Positions 45,758-54,038 of a DNA stretch of 64,000 bases are shown piece after piece. The translations under genes were made by a program, and so were the position numbers. How positions within the stretch are numbered: the stretch's first letter is position 1; the number at the start of each line of letters is the position of its first letter. This stretch comes from Borreliella afzelii (GTDB lineage: Bacteria; Spirochaetota; Spirochaetia; Borreliales; Borreliaceae): assembly GCF_014202295.1 (NCBI RefSeq), contig NZ_JACHGM010000002.1, positions 124,001-188,000 on the forward strand. The letters are read 5' to 3'. The notes beneath the pieces were generated by a model. That model was not told where the DNA came from and made no database searches. It worked only from the letters and a program-made list of their open reading frames with translations.

Positions 45758-45967
45758 TTATCTATTAGTTTTTTGTTTGAGTTTTCTAACTTTTTTTGCT
45801 TGTTTTCGTTTAAAAGCTTTTTCCTTTTTCACGCGGATTGTGGATGGCTTTTCATAGTATTCTCTTCTCTTCCATTCGCGAATAATTGCTTCTTTTTCAA
45901 TCATTCTTTTAAAACGTTTTAATGCTTTTTCAAGATTTTCATTTTTATCCACAGTGACTGTTACCAA
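45758..45967 (-). CDS. rpsU: Ribosomal protein bS21
   Basis: 69 residues, Arg/Lys-rich, with the bS21 core [32 protein letters not shown]. bS21 sits by the 16S 3' end and helps recognise the Shine-Dalgarno. The start is TTG (45967-45965); the leader is AAAGGAGGTGAT, a 12-base match to the universal 16S 3' end, with the first bases overlapping the stop of the gene upstream. Last gene of a recJ-M23-rpsU run on the - strand. Confidence 0.97.
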
Positions 45968-45970
45968 AAA

Positions 45971-45983
45971 ATCACCTCCTTTT
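45971..45983 (-). promoter_or_regulatory. Extended Shine-Dalgarno of rpsU
   Basis: The - strand reads AAAAGGAGGTGAT, complementary over 12 bases to the universal 16S rRNA end ATCACCTCCTTT. GGAGG is seven bases from the TTG start. It is the longest anti-SD complement I see in the window; typical sites here are 4-7 bases. Confidence 0.85.
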
Positions 45984-46926
45984 ACTCTATTCTTTTAATA
46001 TTATTTATTATTTTATTTTTGTCAATAAGCATGCCATTTAAAAGGAAATCTGGGTTTATTGCTATACCATTAATTCTTGCTTCGAAGTGTAAATGGGGGC
46101 CTGTTGAGAGGCCTGTATTTCCGGTGTGTCCAATATATTCGCCAGCATTAACTACTTTATTTTCACTTGTTCCTAATTTTGAGAGGTGAAGGTAAATTGT
46201 AAATATGCCTGGCAAATGTTGTATTATAAGGGTATTGCCTGTTAGCTCTCTATTTTGTGCAAATACAACTTTTCCTTTGCCAGCAGCAAAAATTGGAGTC
46301 TTTTCTCTTTTAAATGGAGCATAATCAATTCCATTGTGCATTGTATAATTTGAAATTTTTTTGCTACCTTGCATGTAAAGCCTTAAATCTCCGTATTGGC
46401 TTGTTATAATGTATTGATCTTTTATCGGTTTAACTAAAGTATCGTAGTGGTATATTGTTGTGTCTCCAATATTGCCAATAATGTTCCATAAAACCAAAGC
46501 CTGTTCTTTTTGTTTTATAGATTTTTTTTGGGTAATAAGTTTGGCTTTTTCTTTATTAAAACTAATTTTTGTTTTTTTGAAGTTAAATTTTTTTATTTCT
46601 ATTTCTTTGATATAACTTTTATTTTTGTATTCTATTTGAATTTTTCTTTTTCCCTCTTTTATCATTGGGGTAATTCCTATAAATGCTATGTAGTAAGTTT
46701 TACTTCCCACTGTAAATTTGAAAGGAGAAGAACTTATGATTGGATTTTTATTTATGCTTAAAAGCGATAACCTTTTAAAGTTTTTATTACTTGCAAAGTA
46801 TATGTAATCCCCTTGAAATGCCTCTTTTTTATAAAGGACTTTAGGAATAGTATTTATTATTTCTGAATTTATATTTTCTATTCCTAGAATACACAATATA
46901 AGTAGGGTTTTTTGTATTTTATACAT
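45982..46926 (-). CDS. M23 (LytM) endopeptidase, periplasmic
   Basis: 314 residues from ATG 46926 (BB_0255): signal peptide (about 1-19), a beta-rich N-terminal domain (about 20-110), a basic linker and a C-terminal M23 domain with [15 protein letters not shown] and [10 protein letters not shown], so zinc ligands are intact. GTG 46938 would add four residues. The ATG lies inside the recJ end (ATGTATAA, eight-base overlap), implying coupling to recJ. Should cut peptide cross-links of peptidoglycan. Confidence 0.93.
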   Translation of the reverse strand: MYKIQKTLLILCILGIENINSEIINTIPKVLYKKEAFQGDYIYFASNKNFKRLSLLSINKNPIISSSPFKFTVGSKTYYIAFIGITPMIKEGKRKIQIEYKNKSYIKEIEIKKFNFKKTKISFNKEKAKLITQKKSIKQKEQALVLWNIIGNIGDTTIYHYDTLVKPIKDQYIITSQYGDLRLYMQGSKKISNYTMHNGIDYAPFKREKTPIFAAGKGKVVFAQNRELTGNTLIIQHLPGIFTIYLHLSKLGTSENKVVNAGEYIGHTGNTGLSTGPHLHFEARINGIAINPDFLLNGMLIDKNKIINNIKRIE

Positions 46927-49039
46927 TGGTTTGAGCACTCTTTTTTATGTCGATAATTTTTAAAATTTTATCTCTCGGGCAGTAAAAATCTTCATTAACT
47001 GTAAAAATGATATCTAAATATTGATCTTCTTTTATATTTAATTCTTCTATTTTTTTTGTTCCGTTAAAAAAAATAGCTTTATAGTAATCGTTTTGTGATT
47101 TAATGCGCATATTTATGTGTTTTGAGCTATGATTTTTGTCAATTATTTTGAGTTCTTGAAGGTAAACATTTTCCATCATTAATATTGGCTCTTTAAATTC
47201 ATAGCCATAAGGCTCAAATATTTCTATTGTTTTAAAAAGAGAATCTTTTGTTAAATCTTTTGGAATAATAGCATCTATTAATATTGATTCGTTTTCATTA
47301 GTAGTTTCATAGTCAACTTTTGTAGTTGCATATTCTAATTCTTTAATAAAGTCTTCGAGCAAATTTTCATGCAGTGTAAATCCAGCAGCAGCTTTATGTC
47401 CCCCCGAATTTATTACCAAATGAGAAGGTATTATCGATATTAGTGTTTTTGAATTGATTTTATTATTTGATCTAATTGATCCTTTAATAATATTACCTTG
47501 CTTTGTTAAAAAAATAGCAACTTTTTGGTAGTAAACAGAAAGTCTAGTTGCAATTCTAGAACTTATTCCTTTTGGGGTGTTTTTATCATAACAAACTATA
47601 AATTTATCATTTTTAAAAATAGTATTTTTATTATGCGAATTCCAAGCTTTTTCTTCTTTATATTTTCTCAGTTCGTTGATTTCTTTTATTTCTTTAAATT
47701 TATTTTCTATTTGATTAATGTCGTTAGTTAGTAAAAAATTTATTGCAATATCTGCTTTTTCAAGCCTTCCTGTTGAGTTTAGTATTGGTGCAATTTTATA
47801 TGCGATATCTATTGAAGTTATATTTGGTTTTGTTAATATGCCTGCATCTTTTAATAGGTAATTTATAGACATTCTTTCTCTTAGTGCAATTTCTTTAAGC
47901 CCTATTTTTAGGATTATTCTGTTTTCATTAATAATGGGCATATTGTCTGCTATTGTTCCTATTGCAACAAAACCAAGTCTTTTTAGACATTTTTGGAATA
48001 AATTTTTGTTAGTTTCAAAAATTATGTTGTAAAATATGTAGTAAAGCTTTTCTTTAATCTCAACTTCTTTATATTTAAAATATTTAGTTGCTTGGATTAA
48101 GTCTTTTAATGTTTTTTTTCTAAAATTTGGGTATTTTTTTATAAAATTTTCACTAATATCAATTGTATTTATGTTTCTTGTGAAGTGTTTATTTAATAAT
48201 TGATCTTGATCTTCTTTGTTAAAGATTATTATGTATTTATTTTGTACAAATTTTTCTAGTTTGTTTAAATTAATTAAAGGATCATTCTTATAATCTAATC
48301 TTAGATATTGTTTTAAAATATAGTTGTTTATTTCTATTGCATGAAGAATAATTTCATTTTTTGTTTTTTCTAAAAATAAAAATACAAGGTTTTTAGAGTA
48401 AAGATCTGTAAAGGACATGCTAAGAGCAAGACAAGTTTTAAAACTTACACAACATCCTGCTATTTCTTTGAATGGATATTTGTCATCTTTTAGATGAGGA
48501 TTTATAACTATGCTTTCAGTTTTAAAATCTTCGCTTGGAAGATGGTGGTCTGTGATTATTATTTCTATTCCTTTTGAATTTGCGTAATTTATTTCTTCAA
48601 TACTAGAGATGCCATTATCAACAGTTATTATTAAAGAGATTTTTTTTTCTAAAGCCATGTTGATTAATTCGTTTGAAAGTCCATAAAATTCTCCATTTGA
48701 TGGTATTTTATAACTCACATTAAGTCCGAAATCTTTAAGAGTTTCATACATTATTATTGTTGCTGTGATTCCATCAGCATCTTTATCTCCAAAGATTAAT
48801 ATGTTTTCATTCTCTTTAATTGCTTTATTAATTCTTTTTATAAATTTATCTATATTTTTTAATAAAAACGGGTTGTGTAATAAATTTACGCTGTCTTCAA
48901 GGAAAAACATAAAATCTTCTTCTTTGATTTCTCGCTTTATAAGCAAAGTTGCTTCAAAAGGATTGATATTATATTGCTTAACAATGCGATTTAATTCTTG
49001 GGCTTGTATATTAATTTCTTTTTGTTTCCAAATTTTCAT
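46919..49039 (-). CDS. recJ: Single-strand exonuclease RecJ with large insertion
   Basis: 706 residues, against about 560-580 for typical RecJ. DHH motifs: IFGDKDADGITA (about 83-93), VDNGISS (140-146), TDHHLPS (163-169), CCVSFKTCLAL (196-206), GTIADNMPI (361-369) and the DHHA1 motif NSGGHKAAAGF. Between the fourth and fifth motifs there are about 150 residues where E. coli has about 33, so an insertion of some 115 residues rich in Lys, Asn and Ile is present. RecJ degrades 5' ssDNA in repair and recombination. ATG at 49039. Confidence 0.94.
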   Translation of the reverse strand: MKIWKQKEINIQAQELNRIVKQYNINPFEATLLIKREIKEEDFMFFLEDSVNLLHNPFLLKNIDKFIKRINKAIKENENILIFGDKDADGITATIIMYETLKDFGLNVSYKIPSNGEFYGLSNELINMALEKKISLIITVDNGISSIEEINYANSKGIEIIITDHHLPSEDFKTESIVINPHLKDDKYPFKEIAGCCVSFKTCLALSMSFTDLYSKNLVFLFLEKTKNEIILHAIEINNYILKQYLRLDYKNDPLINLNKLEKFVQNKYIIIFNKEDQDQLLNKHFTRNINTIDISENFIKKYPNFRKKTLKDLIQATKYFKYKEVEIKEKLYYIFYNIIFETNKNLFQKCLKRLGFVAIGTIADNMPIINENRIILKIGLKEIALRERMSINYLLKDAGILTKPNITSIDIAYKIAPILNSTGRLEKADIAINFLLTNDINQIENKFKEIKEINELRKYKEEKAWNSHNKNTIFKNDKFIVCYDKNTPKGISSRIATRLSVYYQKVAIFLTKQGNIIKGSIRSNNKINSKTLISIIPSHLVINSGGHKAAAGFTLHENLLEDFIKELEYATTKVDYETTNENESILIDAIIPKDLTKDSLFKTIEIFEPYGYEFKEPILMMENVYLQELKIIDKNHSSKHINMRIKSQNDYYKAIFFNGTKKIEELNIKEDQYLDIIFTVNEDFYCPRDKILKIIDIKKSAQTNV

Positions 49040-49165
49040 TTACTTCTCTAGAATTTATTTTTTAATCGATTTTTCAAGGACTCTACTTTACCAACTTCAC
49101 CATAGATTAATTTTAAGCAGTAGTGAATGTGCTTATTATTAAATGGTATAGGTTTAGTGGATTGT

Positions 49166-49215
49166 AATTTTCACCATAATCTAAATTCATGACCATAGTT
49201 TTAACTGTGAAAATT
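49166..49215. repeat. Inverted repeat in recJ-lon intergenic region
   Basis: AATTTTCAC (49166-49174) and GTGAAAATT (49207-49215) are perfect 9-bp inverted copies with a 32-base spacer. Three ACCATA-type words also occur (about 49099, 49172 and 49192). No CIRCE element (TTAGCACTC-N9-GAGTGCTAA) is seen. The region separates divergent recJ and lon and otherwise holds only AT-rich DNA and the lon promoter. Confidence 0.45.
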
Positions 49216-49259
49216 CTCATTATATTATTTTATAATAAAAAAAAATATTATTAAATGAA

Positions 49260-49300
49260 TTTCCATAAAATATTTGTTTTGTTATAATTAGCTTAGGAGA
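49260..49300 (+). promoter_or_regulatory. Candidate lon promoter
   Basis: TATAAT at 49283-49288 with TTTCCA at 49260-49265, 17 bp spacing (4 of 6 to TTGACA). The ribosome site AGGAGA (49295-49300) would then lie at the very 5' end of the mRNA, 11 bases before the ATG. A second TATAAT at 49231-49236 has no acceptable -35. Confidence 0.55.
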
Positions 49301-49311
49301 TTTCAAATTTT

Positions 49312-51732
49312 ATGGATGAATTTAAAAAAGCTAGATTGGTAGACAAAAAGAAAGAAAAAACCGTAGCTGGAATTTTGCCTCATTCTAATAAACCCGCAAG
49401 AGTGCCTTTAATAGCAGTTCCTTCCCATCCAGTTTTCCCGGGGATGTTTATTCCAATTGTTATAATCTCTGATTCTGACATGAAAGCAATCGATTATGCT
49501 ATGAAAGGTAATGGAATCATTGCTTTGTTTGTTTTGAATGATAAATTTTTAGAAAAAAATAATAATAATGCTCAACAGAAGTTAATTGTTGATTATAGTA
49601 AAGATATTTATTCTGTTGGAGTTACTGGAAAAGTAATAAAAAAAATTAATCTTCCAGATGGTGGTTATAATATATTCGTTTCAACCTTTGATAGGATTAA
49701 ATTTGTTAAAGTTGTTCTTAATGATAAGTTTCCCATAATTGAGATTGACTATTTAAAGCAAATTCCAGTTAGAAAAGATGATATTCAATCAAAGGCAGTT
49801 TACAGCAGTATTTTGCTTAGAACTAAAGAGATATTTTCACATAGAAAAATGCCGGAAGTTCAATTAAATATGGTTAATATTGAAGATAAGGGGAAATTAT
49901 GTGATATTGTTGCTAGTACTATTTCATCTTCAAAAAATGATCATCAAATAGTTCTTGAAACTTTAAGTGTAAAAGATAGGCTCAAAAAAGTTTTAGAGCT
50001 AATTTATGAAGAGCTTAATTTAATTGAAATTCAAAATAAAATTGCTAAGGGCATTCAAGAGAGATTAGAAAAACAACAAAAAGAGTTTTTTTTAAAAGAA
50101 CAGCTTAAAGCTATTAAAGCTGAACTTGGCATAGGGGATAAAAAAAATAGTGATTTAGAAAAGCTTAAAACCAAGCTAAAGGCTTTGGAGTTAAAAGGAG
50201 AGTCTTTAGAGGTAGTTGAAAAAGAGTTGGAAAAGTTTTCACTTCTTGAGACAAGTTCGGCTGAATATATTGTTATTAGAAATTATCTTGAGCTTATTAC
50301 TGAGCTTCCTTGGCGAGATTTGAAAATTAATTTTGATAAATTAGATTTGCAAAAATCTAAGAAAATTTTAGATAAAACTCATTATGGAATGACAGAAGTT
50401 AAGAATAGAATTATTGAATATATTTCCGTTCTTAAATTAAGAAAGACTCAAAAGGGCGCTATTATTCTTTTGGTAGGACCTCCTGGTGTGGGAAAAACTT
50501 CTATTGGGGCAGCTATTGCCAAAGTTTTGCGCACTAAGTTTTTTAGATTTTCTGTTGGTGGAATGCGTGATGAATCAGAGCTTAAGGGACACAGAAGAAC
50601 TTATGTTGGTGCTTTGCCTGGCAAAATTATTCAAGGCTTAAGAATTACTAAGACAAATTCTCCTGTTTTTTTAATTGATGAGGTGGATAAAATTTCTGCT
50701 TCAAATTATGGGGATCCTTTTTCAGTTCTTCTTGAAGTTTTAGATCCCGAACAGAATGTTAAATTTAGAGATCATTATCTTGACCTTCCTTTTGATATTT
50801 CGAATGTATTTTTTATTTTAACTGCTAATTCTGTTGAAACAATACCGAGACCTTTGTTAAATAGAATGGAGGTTATTGAAATTTCTGGATATGTTGATAA
50901 TGAAAAAATAGAGATTGCAAGAAAGTATTTAATTCCTAAAGTTTTAAGTGAAAACGGAGTTGATAAAGATTCTTTAAAATTTCAAAGTTCAGCTCTTGTT
51001 CAAATTGCCCAAGAGTATGCAAGAGATAATGGAGTGAGAAATTTTGAAAAATATTTAAACAAAATTGTACGAAAGGTTGCTAGAAAGCTTATTGAGAATA
51101 CTGAGGTTAAATCCTATCAAATTTCTAATGACAATCTAGAAGAATATGTTGGTGTACCTGTTTTTAGAAAGGAAAGTATGCTTAATGCTATGTATTCGGG
51201 GATGGTAATGGGCCTTGCTTGGACAAATTATGGAGGTTCAACTTTAATGATTGAAACTGTAAAGACTGAGTCTAAAGTAGGTGGAATTAAATTGACAGGT
51301 AGACTTGGGGATGTTATGAAGGAATCTGCTAATATTGCATATACTTATGTTAATAGTATTAAAGGGGATTTAAACATTAGCAAATCTTTTTTTGAAAAAA
51401 ATATTATTCATTTGCATATTCCAGAAGGAGCTACCCCAAAAGATGGACCTTCTGCAGGAATTACAATAGCTAGTGCTTTTATCTCTCTTGCTCTTAATAA
51501 GGTTGTTAGGCCCCATTTGGCTATGACAGGGGAGCTTTCTCTTACTGGGAATGTAATGATGATAGGGGGTCTTAGGGAAAAAATAATTGCAGCAAAGCGT
51601 AGTGGGGTTGAGCATATTATTGTTCCTAGGGCAAATAAAGTTGATTTAGAAGAGATCCCTATTAACATTAAAAGCGGCATTAATTTTTATCTTGTAGATA
51701 ATATGCGCGAGGTCATTAAATTATTGTTTTAA
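49312..51732 (+). CDS. lon: ATP-dependent protease Lon
   Basis: 806 residues: Lon substrate-binding domain (about 35-230), coiled coil, AAA+ with Walker A GPPGVGKTS (389-397) and Walker B PVFLIDEVDKI, and a protease domain with catalytic Ser714 in DGPSAG and Lys757 in GGLREKI, 43 residues apart as in E. coli Lon. B. burgdorferi has a second Lon elsewhere (BB_0613 from memory). Stop codon lies within the convergent exporter gene (12-bp overlap), so there is no dedicated terminator between them. Confidence 0.97.
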   Translation: MDEFKKARLVDKKKEKTVAGILPHSNKPARVPLIAVPSHPVFPGMFIPIVIISDSDMKAIDYAMKGNGIIALFVLNDKFLEKNNNNAQQKLIVDYSKDIYSVGVTGKVIKKINLPDGGYNIFVSTFDRIKFVKVVLNDKFPIIEIDYLKQIPVRKDDIQSKAVYSSILLRTKEIFSHRKMPEVQLNMVNIEDKGKLCDIVASTISSSKNDHQIVLETLSVKDRLKKVLELIYEELNLIEIQNKIAKGIQERLEKQQKEFFLKEQLKAIKAELGIGDKKNSDLEKLKTKLKALELKGESLEVVEKELEKFSLLETSSAEYIVIRNYLELITELPWRDLKINFDKLDLQKSKKILDKTHYGMTEVKNRIIEYISVLKLRKTQKGAIILLVGPPGVGKTSIGAAIAKVLRTKFFRFSVGGMRDESELKGHRRTYVGALPGKIIQGLRITKTNSPVFLIDEVDKISASNYGDPFSVLLEVLDPEQNVKFRDHYLDLPFDISNVFFILTANSVETIPRPLLNRMEVIEISGYVDNEKIEIARKYLIPKVLSENGVDKDSLKFQSSALVQIAQEYARDNGVRNFEKYLNKIVRKVARKLIENTEVKSYQISNDNLEEYVGVPVFRKESMLNAMYSGMVMGLAWTNYGGSTLMIETVKTESKVGGIKLTGRLGDVMKESANIAYTYVNSIKGDLNISKSFFEKNIIHLHIPEGATPKDGPSAGITIASAFISLALNKVVRPHLAMTGELSLTGNVMMIGGLREKIIAAKRSGVEHIIVPRANKVDLEEIPINIKSGINFYLVDNMREVIKLLF

Positions 51733-54024
51733 TTTTTTAAAATTGTTATTTGATGCTAGTTTGACGCTAGGTCTAAATAAATAAATTAATAATGGAAGAA
51801 GAGTTAGCGATGCAAGAGATGTTGTTAGCATTGTAAAAGCAATTATTGCTCCAAGAGTGGATATTATTTGATAGGTTGAAAATGTTAAGGTTAAAAACCC
51901 TATTCCAACAGAAATAGAATTTGCGAATATTCCATTAAATACGCTGGGTATTGATTCAAGAAGTGCCTTTTTGTAGATTTGACTTTTTTGGTATTTTAAA
52001 ATAAACGTATTGAAAAAATGAATTGAATAATCTACTCCGACTCCCATGCTTACAGATGCAATTGTTGCTGTTGCGGGGTTTAAGGTTATTCCAAATAATC
52101 TCATTACAGCAAAGTTCAAAAATACTGACCATGCCACTGGGATTGCAATAATTATTCCGGTTTTTATAGATTTAAAGAAAAACATAAGTAATAGCGTTAT
52201 TGATCCAAGAGTTGTTATAATGTTTATAATTTGCTCTTTTACCATTGTTTTAGCTATTAAAACTTTGTCATATACTCCCGAGAAATGATATTTATTATTT
52301 TTCATATGTTCATTAATTGTTTTAATAGCATATTTTTCAAATTTTTTTATTCCTTCGGTTGAGTTATCTTCAATTCTTACTATAATAGATATTAATGACC
52401 AATCATCATTAATATACATTTTTTTGTTGTCTTTAGTCCACTCACTTTTATCTATCAAATTTATTAGTTTGTTTAGTATAATTTGGTTTTCGGGCAGTTT
52501 ATACTCTAGCGGTGATTCTTTTTTAATTTTAAAATTTGTAAATTTTAAAATTCCATTAATAGAGCTTGATTGAGTTTTTGCAGAAAATGCATCAAGCTTA
52601 TTTGTAATTAAATCTAAGATTCTCATTGCTTTAGCATTTTTAAATTCTCCGGGGGTGCCTTCAATTTCTATTTTGAAAATTGATATTCCCCCCATTTCTT
52701 TTTGCATTAGGTTTAATGTTTTTTTCACATCGGTGCTTTTTTTAAAGTAATCTTTTTCATCAAAATTGATTTCGATTCTTAAAAGACCCGCAATAGAAAT
52801 TCCCAGTATAATGACGACTATTATAGAGGATGTATATTTTCTTTTTAGAATAGATTTTGTTATTTGTGTATTTAGCTTGGCAAGTCTTTCAAGGAAAAAT
52901 ATTTTATGTGATTTATTTTCTTTTTGTTTTTCAAGAGACTTTTTTTTTGTAAATGGGATTAATGTTATTATTCCGGGTAAAACGGTTAATGAGATTGTCA
53001 TTGAGATAATTACTCCAATTGACATGAAAATACCCATTGTTTTGTAAGCATTAATTGAAGAGGTTGTAAGAGATAGGAATCCAAATGCAGTTGTAAGAGA
53101 TGTTAGCAGGATGGGTTTTTTAAGTTTTTTAAGTGTTGTTTTTATTGATTCTGTTGATAGTTGTTCTTTTTTTATTAATTTAAATATTCCATTTATTATG
53201 TGTACAGCATTAGCGCATCCGATTGAAATAAGTAAAACAATCATTGAAGTTTCTGGTACTGTAATGGGAGATTGTACAAGTCCTTTAATTCCAAAAGTCC
53301 AAATTAATGATAATAATGCAATAAAAATAGGAATTAATGCACCAATTAGATTTTTTATAATAAGATAAAGTGAAATTATTACAACAAAAGTAGCAAGAGG
53401 TCCTAAGATCTTGAAGTCTTCAACCATGTAGTTTAAGATTTTTTCTCTTACTATTAGATCTCCTGTAAGATATAGCTTTAGATCTTCTGTCTCATATTTT
53501 TTAATTGTTTTTTCCATTGCATCAAGTTCGGTTTTTAAATTTCTACTGAAGTTGATTTTGTCACTTTCTGATGGGATTATTATAAAGTATATTAAATTTT
53601 CTGAGTTGCCTAAGAATGTATTTTTTACGAATGGAGTTGACTTTATTTTATTTTTTATTTCTTCTATGTCTTTATCTGTGTAGTTTTCTTTTTTAAATTG
53701 TGGAAAATAAGAAAATATGCTTGTAACGGCATTTGGAGATACTTTCAAAATTTTAGTTATTTCATTGATTACACTGTTTATTATTTCAAAATTTTTTTTA
53801 TTGAAAATATTTTTTTTATCTTGAAATATTACTATTGTAGATAAAAGTGAATTACTTTTGTCAATGTCTATTAAGCTTTCAGTTTCTTTGGTCTTGGGGA
53901 TAAGTTTTAAGATGTTCGCATCGAATTTAAGATTTTTTAAAAAAAATCCTAAAAAAATAGTAATTAATATAAATATTGTGAATATAATTCCTTTATATCT
54001 AATGGTTAGACTTTCAAAGTCCAT
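51721..54024 (-). CDS. RND/MMPL-family membrane transporter
   Basis: 767 residues (BB_0252). RND plan: membrane span at 12-30, large periplasmic loop (about 31-200), a cluster of about five spans (205-355), a span near 400, a second loop (about 420-610) and a second cluster (about 615-750). MMPL-type motifs include VSMGVGVDYSIHFFNTFIL in the second half. Likely a lipid or hydrophobic-compound exporter, substrate unknown. Follows leuS by 14 bp on the - strand and overlaps the lon 3' end. Confidence 0.88.
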   Translation of the reverse strand: MDFESLTIRYKGIIFTIFILITIFLGFFLKNLKFDANILKLIPKTKETESLIDIDKSNSLLSTIVIFQDKKNIFNKKNFEIINSVINEITKILKVSPNAVTSIFSYFPQFKKENYTDKDIEEIKNKIKSTPFVKNTFLGNSENLIYFIIIPSESDKINFSRNLKTELDAMEKTIKKYETEDLKLYLTGDLIVREKILNYMVEDFKILGPLATFVVIISLYLIIKNLIGALIPIFIALLSLIWTFGIKGLVQSPITVPETSMIVLLISIGCANAVHIINGIFKLIKKEQLSTESIKTTLKKLKKPILLTSLTTAFGFLSLTTSSINAYKTMGIFMSIGVIISMTISLTVLPGIITLIPFTKKKSLEKQKENKSHKIFFLERLAKLNTQITKSILKRKYTSSIIVVIILGISIAGLLRIEINFDEKDYFKKSTDVKKTLNLMQKEMGGISIFKIEIEGTPGEFKNAKAMRILDLITNKLDAFSAKTQSSSINGILKFTNFKIKKESPLEYKLPENQIILNKLINLIDKSEWTKDNKKMYINDDWSLISIIVRIEDNSTEGIKKFEKYAIKTINEHMKNNKYHFSGVYDKVLIAKTMVKEQIINIITTLGSITLLLMFFFKSIKTGIIIAIPVAWSVFLNFAVMRLFGITLNPATATIASVSMGVGVDYSIHFFNTFILKYQKSQIYKKALLESIPSVFNGIFANSISVGIGFLTLTFSTYQIISTLGAIIAFTMLTTSLASLTLLPLLIYLFRPSVKLASNNNFKKLKQ

Positions 54025-54038
54025 ATCATGCCTCTTTT

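Noticed and set aside
49231..49236. Second TATAAT upstream of lon
   Set aside because: No acceptable -35 at 16-18 bp; the 49283 element is better placed.
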